DNA of 64,000 nucleotides from G963675935 sp963823895 (lineage in GTDB: Bacteria > Planctomycetota > Planctomycetia > Pirellulales > Thermoguttaceae). Position 1 is the stretch's first letter. Each line of letters starts with the position of its first letter. The stretch spans positions 124,001-188,000 of the forward strand of contig CAWGNG010000016.1 in NCBI GenBank assembly GCA_963823895.1, read 5' to 3'. The notes under the pieces are model-generated. The model saw nothing but the letters and a program-made list of their open reading frames with translations. It was not told the DNA's origin and did no database searches. This document shows positions 16,861 to 23,769 of this stretch, one piece after another. The translations under genes were made by a program, and so were the position numbers.

Positions 16861-17074
16861 GACGGCTCCGTATCTTCCGCTTGACCTCCTCCCACGAAAG
16901 CCCCGACGCCGGGTTGCTCTGCATGTTGGCCTTGCGCCTTGCCAACTCCTCTTTCTGCCAATCGTGGACGGGAACCTCCGACGGCGTCGCCGCCAGATCG
17001 TCCCAAAGATCCTCGACCAATTGAAGTTTTTCAGCGGGGCTGAGGTCAAATACAGAGGGGGCGTTTGCAGCCAT
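16850..17074 (-). CDS. Addiction-module antitoxin, partner of the RelE/ParE toxin
   Basis: A 74-residue acidic protein. LSPAEKLQLVEDLWDDLA and the C-terminal GLSWEEVKRKIRSRHG match the short 'putative addiction module component' antitoxins. It lies first in the operon and overlaps the toxin gene, as expected for a neutralising partner that also tends to autoregulate the promoter. Confidence 0.8.
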   Translation of the reverse strand: MAANAPSVFDLSPAEKLQLVEDLWDDLAATPSEVPVHDWQKEELARRKANMQSNPASGLSWEEVKRKIRSRHGR

Positions 17075-17097
17075 CGGCGAGCCTCGATTCGAGCCAT

Positions 17098-17165
17098 GTA
17101 CTCCTCACGCTCCGCGTGAGGAAATGTGCGGGTCGAACTTGCCTCACGCGGAGCGTGAGGAGTAC
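17098..17165. repeat. Palindromic repeat 'tactcctcacgctccgcgtgagg'
   Basis: Inverted arms gtactcctcacgctccgcgt and tcacgcggagcgtgaggagt lie directly upstream of the antitoxin gene. Same family as 8214-8280 and 46074-46167. Confidence 0.7.
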
Positions 17166-17250
17166 AACTAACCTTGCGCTCTATTCATTCTTCCCGCCGC
17201 CATCGTCGCTGTCAAGTTTCTCCTCTTGGCAGCGTTCCCGCGGGAAATCG

Positions 17251-19002
17251 TTATGCCACCGCCGGCACCGGCCCGGCCAGCAGGGCGTACTCTTCCGTTG
17301 CCGCGGCGTCGCCGGAGCGGATCAGCTCGCAGTTCATCTTCAAGACGGCCAAGTCGCGCTCGATGAATCGCCGCGCTACCCGCTTCTTCCGCTCGTTGGC
17401 CGCGCCCTGGCCGAGGAGCAGATGGCCGATGACGATCGTGAGGGCCGAATCGACCAGCTTTCGGCCGCAGAGGTCGAGATACGACGAGCCCTTCGTCTTG
17501 ACGAACTGCACCGCCTCGTTCACAGAACGCCGGGCGTCGATGAGCCGCTGCTTCAGACCGTCCAAGAGCGGATCGTTGTACGTCTTGCTCTCGTACGGCT
17601 CGACCCAGGTGTCCAGCGAGCCGGAAGTCACGCCGCGCACCGCCGCCACCACTTGCAACTGGCTGGTGCCCTCGTAGATCGTGGTGATGCGGGCGTCGCG
17701 GGCGTAGCGCTCGGCCGCGTAATCCTTCATGTAGCCCGAGCCGCCGAGAACTTGAATCGCGTCGTAGGCCGCGCGGTTGCACATCTCCGAGCAGTAATAC
17801 TTGCTCATCGGCGTGAGCATCCCGTTGATGCGCTTCAACGAGCGGGAGAGCTGCTTGCGGCGTTTCTCCTCTTCCTTGTCGAGCTCACCACCGATCTCCA
17901 GCACGCGGAAATTGTTGTTCTCCAGGTCACATACCCGCGCGGTCTCGTACGTCAATGCGCGGGCGGCTTCGATGTTGATCTTCATCTCGGTCACCAATTC
18001 GGCCACGGCCGGCAGACGCTCGATCGGCCCGCCGAACTGGCAGCGGGAATGGGCGTACGTGCGGGCCAGGCGATACGCCGCCTCGGCCACCCCCAGCGAT
18101 TGGGCGGCGATGCCGACGCGGGCCCCGTTCATCAACGCCATCACGTACGTAATCAGACCGCGCTGCCGCTCGCCGATCAACCGGCAGGGCATGTTGTCGA
18201 AAACCATTTCGCAGGTGGGCGAGCCGTGGATGCCGAGCTTGTTCTCCAAGTGGCGGACCTTCACCCGCTCCGAGCGCTCGGCGACGAAGAGGCTCAATCC
18301 GCGGCCGTCGCTGATCTCCGGCTCGCTGCGGGCCAGCACCAGCAGAATCTCGCCGCAGCCGTTGGTGATGAACCGCTTCACGCCGTTTAAGTACCAATTG
18401 CCCTGTTCATCTTGCGTGGCCCGCAGGCGGACGGCCTGCAAGTCGCTGCCGGCGTCGGGCTCGGTCAGCACCATCGCCCCGGTCACTTCGCCGCGGGAAA
18501 ACCGCGGCAGGATTTCGTCGCGAATCTCGTTGTTGGCGAAGGCGTAGATCGTCTCGGCAATGCCTTGCAGCCCAAACATGTTCATCATCGAGGTATCGGC
18601 CCGGCTGACGATCTCGGTCGCCATCGTGTACATCAAGCTGGGACAGTTCAGCCCGCCGTAGCGCCGCGGCAGCGTGAATCCCATCATGTTGGCCTGGGTG
18701 AGCCGGTGCAGGTTTTCCTGGACCAGCGGGTGGAGCGTGACCGTGCCGTCCTCGTTCAGCGTGTTCCCCTCGTGGTCAACCTGTTCGGCGTTCGGCGCGA
18801 TCACCTCGGCGGCCACTTCGCCGATGATCTCCAGAATGCGGCGATAGTTATCGATCGCGTCGGCCGCGTCCAACGGGGCGTAGCCCGAGGGATCGTCGTC
18901 CGCATGGGCGAAATCGTCCTCTTGCAGCCGGGCCAACTCGGCCATGTCGATATGATGGAACAAGAACTGGATGTCGTCGTTATCGAGAAAGAAATTCGCC
19001 AC
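17251..19002 (-). CDS. Acyl-CoA dehydrogenase
   Basis: A 583-residue FAD enzyme that introduces the alpha-beta double bond in acyl-CoA and passes electrons to ETF. The GTG at 19002 is preceded by GAGGAG at 8 nt. The middle domain has TGAMVLTEPDAGSDLQ and the substrate/FAD loop (RFITNG). The C-terminal helical domain has QVLGGSGYMKDYAAERYARD and the catalytic Glu in TTIYEGTSQLQ. The protein is longer than the common 380-residue type, with N- and C-terminal extensions as in AcdA/DUF-extended dehydrogenases. It lies downstream of etfB and etfA on the same strand, so electron-acceptor genes and enzyme are probably co-expressed. Confidence 0.92.
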   Translation of the reverse strand: MANFFLDNDDIQFLFHHIDMAELARLQEDDFAHADDDPSGYAPLDAADAIDNYRRILEIIGEVAAEVIAPNAEQVDHEGNTLNEDGTVTLHPLVQENLHRLTQANMMGFTLPRRYGGLNCPSLMYTMATEIVSRADTSMMNMFGLQGIAETIYAFANNEIRDEILPRFSRGEVTGAMVLTEPDAGSDLQAVRLRATQDEQGNWYLNGVKRFITNGCGEILLVLARSEPEISDGRGLSLFVAERSERVKVRHLENKLGIHGSPTCEMVFDNMPCRLIGERQRGLITYVMALMNGARVGIAAQSLGVAEAAYRLARTYAHSRCQFGGPIERLPAVAELVTEMKINIEAARALTYETARVCDLENNNFRVLEIGGELDKEEEKRRKQLSRSLKRINGMLTPMSKYYCSEMCNRAAYDAIQVLGGSGYMKDYAAERYARDARITTIYEGTSQLQVVAAVRGVTSGSLDTWVEPYESKTYNDPLLDGLKQRLIDARRSVNEAVQFVKTKGSSYLDLCGRKLVDSALTIVIGHLLLGQGAANERKKRVARRFIERDLAVLKMNCELIRSGDAAATEEYALLAGPVPAVA

Positions 19003-19096
19003 GGGGGAAACTCCTCGGGGGCTATTGCGAAACCGCAGGCGGTTTCTCTATCCACTATCCACTATCCACTACTCACTGCCGACTGCCGACTGCCCA

Positions 19097-20128
19097 CTAT
19101 CTAGACATCTCCTTGATCGACTTAATCATCATCGGAATCACCTCCTTGTAGTCGCCGACGATGCCGTAATGGGCGACGCCGAAGATCGGGGCGTCGCGAT
19201 CGGTGTTGATGGCGATGATCTTGGCCGAGTCCTCCATGCCCGCCCGATGCTGCACCGCGCCGCTGATGCCGATCGCGATGTAGAGCGCCGGCCGCACGGT
19301 GGTGCCGGTCTGGCCCACCTGATGCTCCTTGCCGATGTATCCGCTATCGACGGCGGCGCGGCTGGCGCCGACGGCGCCGCCGATCGCCCCGGCCAGATCG
19401 TAGACCAGTTTGAAATTCTCCTTGCTGCCTAGGCCGCCGCCGCCGGCGACGATCACCCGCGAGCCCTTGAGGTTCACCTTCCGCGGCTCGACGTGCCGCT
19501 GGATCAGCTTCAAGGCCATCGAGGCGTCGTCGATCTCGACCTTCTCTTCGATGACCCGGCCGCCGCGGGAATTGTCGGGCGGCTTCATAGGCATCACCCC
19601 CTCGCGCACCGTGGCCATCTGCGGCCATTGATCGTAATTGACGATCGTGGCGATGATGTTGCCGCCGAAGGCCGGACGAATCTGCAAGAGCAGGTTCTTG
19701 TGCTCCACCTGCGCCTTCGGATCGGTGACGTCGCTGATTTCCAGGTCGGTGCAGTCGGCCGTCAGACCGGCGCGGAGCGACGAGGCCACCCGTGGCGCCA
19801 GGTCGCGGCCGATGGGCGTCGCGCCCACGATGCAAATCTGCGGCCGGTGCTTCTCGACCAGCGTCGTCAGCACTTTGGCGTAGGGCAACGTCTGATAGTG
19901 GGCCAGCCGCGGATGATCGACCACGTAGACGCTGTCGATGCCCTGGGCAATCAGCCGCTTGGCCAGCGGGCCAACGCCCGCCCCCGGCAGCACGGCCCCG
20001 GTCTTGACGCCCAGCCGGTCGGCCAGTTCGCGGGCCCGCCCGCAAAGCTCCAACGCCACGTCGTGGAACGCACCGTCTTCTTGTTCGGCGAAGACCCAAA
20101 CTTCGCCTTGGCGATTCGGTTCGGTCAT
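19097..20128 (-). CDS. etfA: Electron transfer flavoprotein alpha subunit
   Basis: The 343-residue subunit binds FAD and takes electrons from acyl-CoA dehydrogenase. The C-terminal FAD signature is clear: GQTGTTVRPALYIAIGISGA followed by QHRAGM and IIAINTDRDAPIF. The N-terminal half carries the ETF alpha/beta domain. It lies between a four-helix-bundle gene and the acyl-CoA dehydrogenase, with etfB upstream. Confidence 0.95.
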   Translation of the reverse strand: MTEPNRQGEVWVFAEQEDGAFHDVALELCGRARELADRLGVKTGAVLPGAGVGPLAKRLIAQGIDSVYVVDHPRLAHYQTLPYAKVLTTLVEKHRPQICIVGATPIGRDLAPRVASSLRAGLTADCTDLEISDVTDPKAQVEHKNLLLQIRPAFGGNIIATIVNYDQWPQMATVREGVMPMKPPDNSRGGRVIEEKVEIDDASMALKLIQRHVEPRKVNLKGSRVIVAGGGGLGSKENFKLVYDLAGAIGGAVGASRAAVDSGYIGKEHQVGQTGTTVRPALYIAIGISGAVQHRAGMEDSAKIIAINTDRDAPIFGVAHYGIVGDYKEVIPMMIKSIKEMSR

Positions 20129-20143
20129 ATAAGGGGCTAGGGG

Positions 20144-20521
20144 CTAGGGATTGGGGGCGAGTTTGGATTTCAGCACTCTTTGCAGTGCGTGAAGCATGCG
20201 GCCTTCCTCGCTGCTGTGTTGAAGAAGTGCGTCAATTGTTGCTTCATCACTATAGCCGAGCTCCTGTGCGAGTACGAACATCGTCTCCAGTTCCGCCAAC
20301 GAGCCCAGGGCTATCGATATGTAATGTAAATACTCTCTGGTGGAATCTCTGGCGTGACCTTCCGCGATGTTTGCCGGGATCGACACTGCCGCGCATCGCA
20401 TCTGGCTCGTCAAACCATACAATTCGTCTTTAGGAAACTGCTGGGACAGAACGTACGCCGACTTGACAAGTTGGACCCCTGACTGCCACACCTTCAGTTG
20501 TCGGTAATCTGTAACACCCAC
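20144..20521 (-). CDS. Four-helix-bundle protein (23S rRNA intervening-sequence type)
   Basis: A 125-residue protein starting with GTG. The family signature is clear: YRQLKVWQSGVQLVKSAY, then LTSQMRCAAVSIPANIAEG, and YLHYISIALGSLAELETM. This fold is found in proteins encoded in 23S rRNA intervening sequences and in the Avd accessory protein of diversity-generating retroelements; no reverse transcriptase is visible nearby. It splits etfB from etfA and is flanked by inverted copies of a CTAGCCCC repeat, so it looks like an inserted cassette. Its cellular role is unknown. Confidence 0.85.
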   Translation of the reverse strand: MGVTDYRQLKVWQSGVQLVKSAYVLSQQFPKDELYGLTSQMRCAAVSIPANIAEGHARDSTREYLHYISIALGSLAELETMFVLAQELGYSDEATIDALLQHSSEEGRMLHALQRVLKSKLAPNP

Positions 20522-20574
20522 CCGGCCGTGCCTCGCTTCCTGTCCCTAGTGCCCCGACCGACCTGAAATGACGA

Positions 20575-20706
20575 GGCGTGCGTAGGTTATGCTTCAGCAT
20601 AACACGTTTACCAGCAACGCCTTTCGTTATGCTGAAGCATAACCTACGACGTCTCAATTCAGGTCGGTTCGTCCACTAGCCCCCAGCCCCTAGCCCCCAG
20701 CCCCTC
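20575..20706. repeat. Palindrome 'taggttatgcttcagcataac' and C-rich repeat upstream of the four-helix-bundle gene
   Basis: Inverted arms cgtaggttatgcttcagcat and atgctgaagcataacctacg lie at 20581-20650, followed by a ctagccccc/agcccct run (20684-20706) that faces its complement at 20132-20158 across the four-helix-bundle gene. Confidence 0.65.
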
Positions 20707-20709
20707 TTC

Positions 20710-21645
20710 TCATCCCCACGTTCGATCAACCACCAATTCATGTACCATCTGCCCGATGCCGGCGTGGGTGGGGGGGACGTCGGTGAAGCCCTCTTTCGTC
20801 AACACGATCGCCTGCACGCGGTGGACTTTTGTAGGCGAACCGGCCAGGCCGCAACGCATCAGGTCGGCGTGGATTTCGTCGAGGCCCCACTGTTCGAGCA
20901 GCAGGCCGCACGCCTTGAGCGATTCCGTGCGGCGGCGGTTCTCGGCGGCGAGTTGTTCCTCGGAGGCGTCGGGCATGGCTGCTTTCACTTCGGCGGCGAC
21001 TTCGGCGGGCACTTTCGCCCGCTTCAGCCGCATCACCCGTTTCGCCCCCAGCGGCCGCGGCCGGTTGGCCGTCTCAACCACCGTAACCAGCACGGGCAGC
21101 CGAGCTTCTACAATTTCCCAGCCGTGGCCAATGCTGCGACGAATGCGGACAATACGGTCGTGAACACTCACCAACTCCTCAAGATAGGTAATCTGCGGAA
21201 TGCCGAGCTTCTCGGCACACTGCGGGCCCACCTGCGCGGTGTCACCGTCGATCGCCTGACGGCCGCAGAACACAAAATCGTACCGGCCAACAGTTTTGAC
21301 GGCCTGGGCGAGGATATAACTAGTGGCCAGGGTGTCGCTCGCCGCGGCGCGGCGGTCGGTCAACAGGATCGCCCGGTCGGCCCCGCGAAACAGGCTATCG
21401 CGCAGCACATCGGCCGCCTTGGGGGGACCCATCGTTATTACCGTGATCGTCCCGCCGTACCGATCGCGGAGCTCCAGCGCGGTTTCCAGGGCGTGGAGGT
21501 CTTCCGGATTGAAGATGGTCGGCAGGGCAGCCCGATTTACCGTGCCGTCCTCCTTCATGGCCTCGGCCGTGATATTGGCCGTGTCCGGCACTTGCTTCAC
21601 GCAAACAATGCTGTCGTACGCCACAGATTGAGACTCCGGCACCAT
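20710..21645 (-). CDS. etfB: Electron transfer flavoprotein beta subunit
   Basis: A 311-residue subunit with the EtfB core: VCVKQVPDTANI at the N-terminus, a GPPKAADVLRDSLFRGADRA block and the FCGRQAIDGDTAQVGPQ AMP/NAD-loop signature. The C-terminal part is somewhat longer than the usual 260 residues. It is the first gene of the minus-strand unit etfB, four-helix-bundle gene, etfA, acyl-CoA dehydrogenase. Together with EtfA it shuttles electrons from the dehydrogenase to the respiratory chain. Confidence 0.92.
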   Translation of the reverse strand: MVPESQSVAYDSIVCVKQVPDTANITAEAMKEDGTVNRAALPTIFNPEDLHALETALELRDRYGGTITVITMGPPKAADVLRDSLFRGADRAILLTDRRAAASDTLATSYILAQAVKTVGRYDFVFCGRQAIDGDTAQVGPQCAEKLGIPQITYLEELVSVHDRIVRIRRSIGHGWEIVEARLPVLVTVVETANRPRPLGAKRVMRLKRAKVPAEVAAEVKAAMPDASEEQLAAENRRRTESLKACGLLLEQWGLDEIHADLMRCGLAGSPTKVHRVQAIVLTKEGFTDVPPTHAGIGQMVHELVVDRTWG

Positions 21646-22096
21646 TCGTTGCTGAAAGCCTCACAGAGTATCAGGCCGCCAAGTCCGGGTCAAGGCCGCG
21701 ACTGTCTAGTCCTAATGTGGGGGTCACAGATTTCGCAGGGCCGATCAGTTTTGGATGGCGTTGGGGTGGCAGTTGTACTGCCGCCCCTGATTGGCGGCGT
21801 TTTCCCGGGGGTGGCAGTGCAACTGCCACCCCAACAAGCGTCTAGCTCCTATGGTGGGGTCATGGATTTCGAGACGCAATTGACAAACCTAATCCCGGCT
21901 GTAGACTGAATTCCTGAGGGCAGTTCCTGGGAGTCGTTGCTACGGGGGAATCGTTGGCCTCACTCGTGAAAACGGGGACTGGCTCCGCGATAGCTGTGCT
22001 GCCGCGTGATCTGAACCACTATCGCTCGCGGTGCCTGTCCCCGTTTTCATCCGGCTTTCCATCGAGTGTTCGCGGAGCAGGTTCAGGAGGATGATC
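21646..22096. repeat. Divergent intergenic region with two repeat families
   Basis: This 450-base gap between etfB and the DUF1559 gene holds a ggggtggcagttgtactgcc / ggcagtgcaactgccacccc palindrome (21763-21836) and an imperfect aacggggactggct / gtgcctgtccccgtt pair (21971-22048). Promoters for both genes must lie here, but no convincing boxes were found. AGGAGG at 22085-22090 is the ribosome-binding site of the DUF1559 gene. Confidence 0.55.
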
Positions 22097-23158
22097 ATGT
22101 TCCATGTCGCCACGCCACGGGGACGTGTTCGGGGTTTCACCCTCGTCGAATTGTTGGTGGTGGTCTCCATCATCGGCGTTCTCGTGGCCCTGCTGTTGCC
22201 GGCGGTTCAGTCGGCGCGGGAGGCGGCGCGGCAGACGCAATGTCAGAACAACCTGAAACAACTCGCCTTGGCGATCGACCAGCATGTCGCCGCCACCGGA
22301 CGCTATCCCAGCAACGGCTGGGGCCACACGTACATCGGCGATCCCGACTGCGGGACCGACAACAAACAGCCGGGCGGCTGGATCTATAACGTCCTTCCCT
22401 ACCTCGAACAGCAGGGGCTGCGCGACCTCGGCCAAGGGCTCGATCCCACGGCGAAGTCGCAAGCGATGCTCGCCGCCGTGCAGACGCCGCTGTCGGTCGT
22501 GCGCTGCCCGACGCGGGCCGCCGCGGTGCTGGCCCCGAGTCGGCCCGGCAGCGTCATGACGGCGCCGGCCCAACCCAATATGATCCTCGATAGCGTCCTG
22601 GTCGCAAGAAGCGACTACGCGGCCAACGAGGGTGATTTCTATCTGACGACGGCGCCCGTCGATCCGACGTCGTCGACCTGGGCCACCTACTCGACGGGGA
22701 TGGACGGCATCTGCTATCAAAGGAGCCGCACCCAGCCGGCGTCGATTGAAGACGGTTTGAGCAACACGTACCTGGTCGGGGAGAAGTTCGTCAGCCAGCG
22801 GTACTATGACAACTTTTTCGACCTGGGATACGACCAGAGCATGTTCAGCGGCGACAGCTTCGACATTGGCCGTTGGGTGCTGGCCACTCCGCTGCAAGAT
22901 TACGACGAGCCTTATCTGACCTCGTATGGCTGAGGCTGCACGCCCGGGGGAGGCTGTGACAGCATCCCGTTCAGCGAGGAGTTGGTGCCGCCGGGCTTCG
23001 ATGCCAGGCTCCGCTTCGGCAGCGCCCACGCCAACGGCTGCAACTTCGGCTTTTGCGACGGCTCGGTGCGGACGATCAGTTATCAGATCGACCCCGAGGT
23101 CCACCGCCGCCTCGGCAACCGCCGCGACGGCCTGCCCATCGATGGGAGTCAGTATTGA
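22097..23158 (+). CDS. DUF1559 prepilin-like H-X9-DG protein interrupted by an in-frame UGA at codon 279
   Basis: The start is ATG 22097, 6 nt after AGGAGG. A type IV prepilin-like leader follows: RGFTLVELLVVVSIIGVLVA, then the helix LLPAVQSAREAARQTQCQNN. The large DUF1559 domain leads to TGA at 22931-22933. The same frame stays open for 74 more codons and encodes the family's own C-terminus: FGSAHANGCNFGFCDGSVR is an exact H-X9-DG motif, then YQIDPEVHRRLGNR, ending at TGA 23156-23158. The next gene starts by overlapping this second stop. So the gene is either a UGA-decoded (selenocysteine or readthrough) gene, a fresh nonsense mutant, or a base error. DUF1559 proteins are exported pseudopilin-like proteins, greatly expanded in planctomycetes; their role is unknown. 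Confidence 0.85.
22948..22968 (+). promoter_or_regulatory. Candidate SECIS-like hairpin after the in-frame UGA
   Basis: GGGA (22948-22951) pairs with UCCC (22965-22968). After a G/A mismatch, GCU (22953-22955) pairs with AGC (22961-22963), leaving a GUGAC apical loop. The loop starts 22 nt after the UGA and begins with G-U, within the geometry described for bacterial SECIS elements. GC-rich sequence folds easily, so this is suggestive only. Confidence 0.3.
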
Positions 23159-23676
23159 AATCCACGTTCAAGCATCTAGCCCGCATTTACCACCGCGCGG
23201 GGAAAACGATCAACAGAGTGCTCGGTGAGAAATGCGGACTAGCGGCACTACTCGTCATCCTGACTGTCGTCTCCGCTGGGTGCGGCCGGCATCCAACTTG
23301 GCAGTACGACGGCAAATTGCACAACGTGATTGCGAAGGCCGACCGCATGGCGGTCATCGACGGTGGTTTCGATTGCTACGGCCGCGATACCAAGGCCAAG
23401 ACGCTGTTTGAAATCTCGGGGCCCGACAACCTCCGCCAGTTTGCCGAGCGACTTGAGTTCGAAAAAGGGCAGACGCTGGCCACTTGCCCCTGTAACGGCT
23501 ATCCCCGCCTCGATTGGTACCAGGGTAAAGACCGCATCGCGACCGTCTCGGTCCAGCACGGCCAGGCGATTCGCTGGAGAGGTTTCGGCGCCGATGCCAA
23601 GCTGACTTCCCAGTCGAGCCGCTGGCTCGTGCAGTGGCTCACCGATCACGGCGTCGATGCGGTGAAAATGAAGTAG
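23155..23676 (+). CDS. Small lipoprotein of unknown function, coupled to the DUF1559 gene
   Basis: The predicted start is TTG 23155, overlapping the DUF1559 stop (TTGA), with GGGAG 6 nt upstream. The 173-residue product has a cytoplasmic basic N-terminus, one hydrophobic segment (GLAALLVILTVVSAGC) ending in a lipobox Cys, and a compact domain with a LATCPCNGYPRLDWYQGKD motif and a C-terminal helix (RWLVQWLTDHGVDAV). I do not recognise a named family; similar small lipoproteins follow DUF1559 genes in planctomycetes. Tight coupling suggests the two products work together at the cell envelope. Confidence 0.75.
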   Translation: MKSTFKHLARIYHRAGKTINRVLGEKCGLAALLVILTVVSAGCGRHPTWQYDGKLHNVIAKADRMAVIDGGFDCYGRDTKAKTLFEISGPDNLRQFAERLEFEKGQTLATCPCNGYPRLDWYQGKDRIATVSVQHGQAIRWRGFGADAKLTSQSSRWLVQWLTDHGVDAVKMK

Positions 23677-23686
23677 GTATCCGGGT

Positions 23687-23755
23687 GGGGCAGACATTCC
23701 TGTCTGCCAAACATGCGGTATTCTTCCCGGCAGACAGGAATGTCTGCCCCACTGG
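23687..23755. repeat. Palindrome 'gtggggcagacattcctgtctgcc' between convergent genes
   Basis: Long inverted arms (gtggggcagacattcctgtc and gacaggaatgtctgccccac) separate the convergent lipoprotein and TPR genes. It could act as a bidirectional terminator, though there is no U-run. The same family recurs at 36571-36643 and inside mnmE. Confidence 0.7.
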
Positions 23756-23769
23756 GTTAGAAATTCCAG

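Noticed and set aside
20144..20521. Diversity-generating retroelement (Avd-like protein)
   Set aside because: The four-helix-bundle protein resembles Avd, but no reverse transcriptase, template repeat or variable repeat was seen nearby.
22019..23104. 361-codon minus-strand frame spanning the DUF1559 UGA
   Set aside because: Considered as an explanation for conserved sequence past the UGA, but the plus frame encodes the exact H-X9-DG family motif, while the minus frame shows no known domain.
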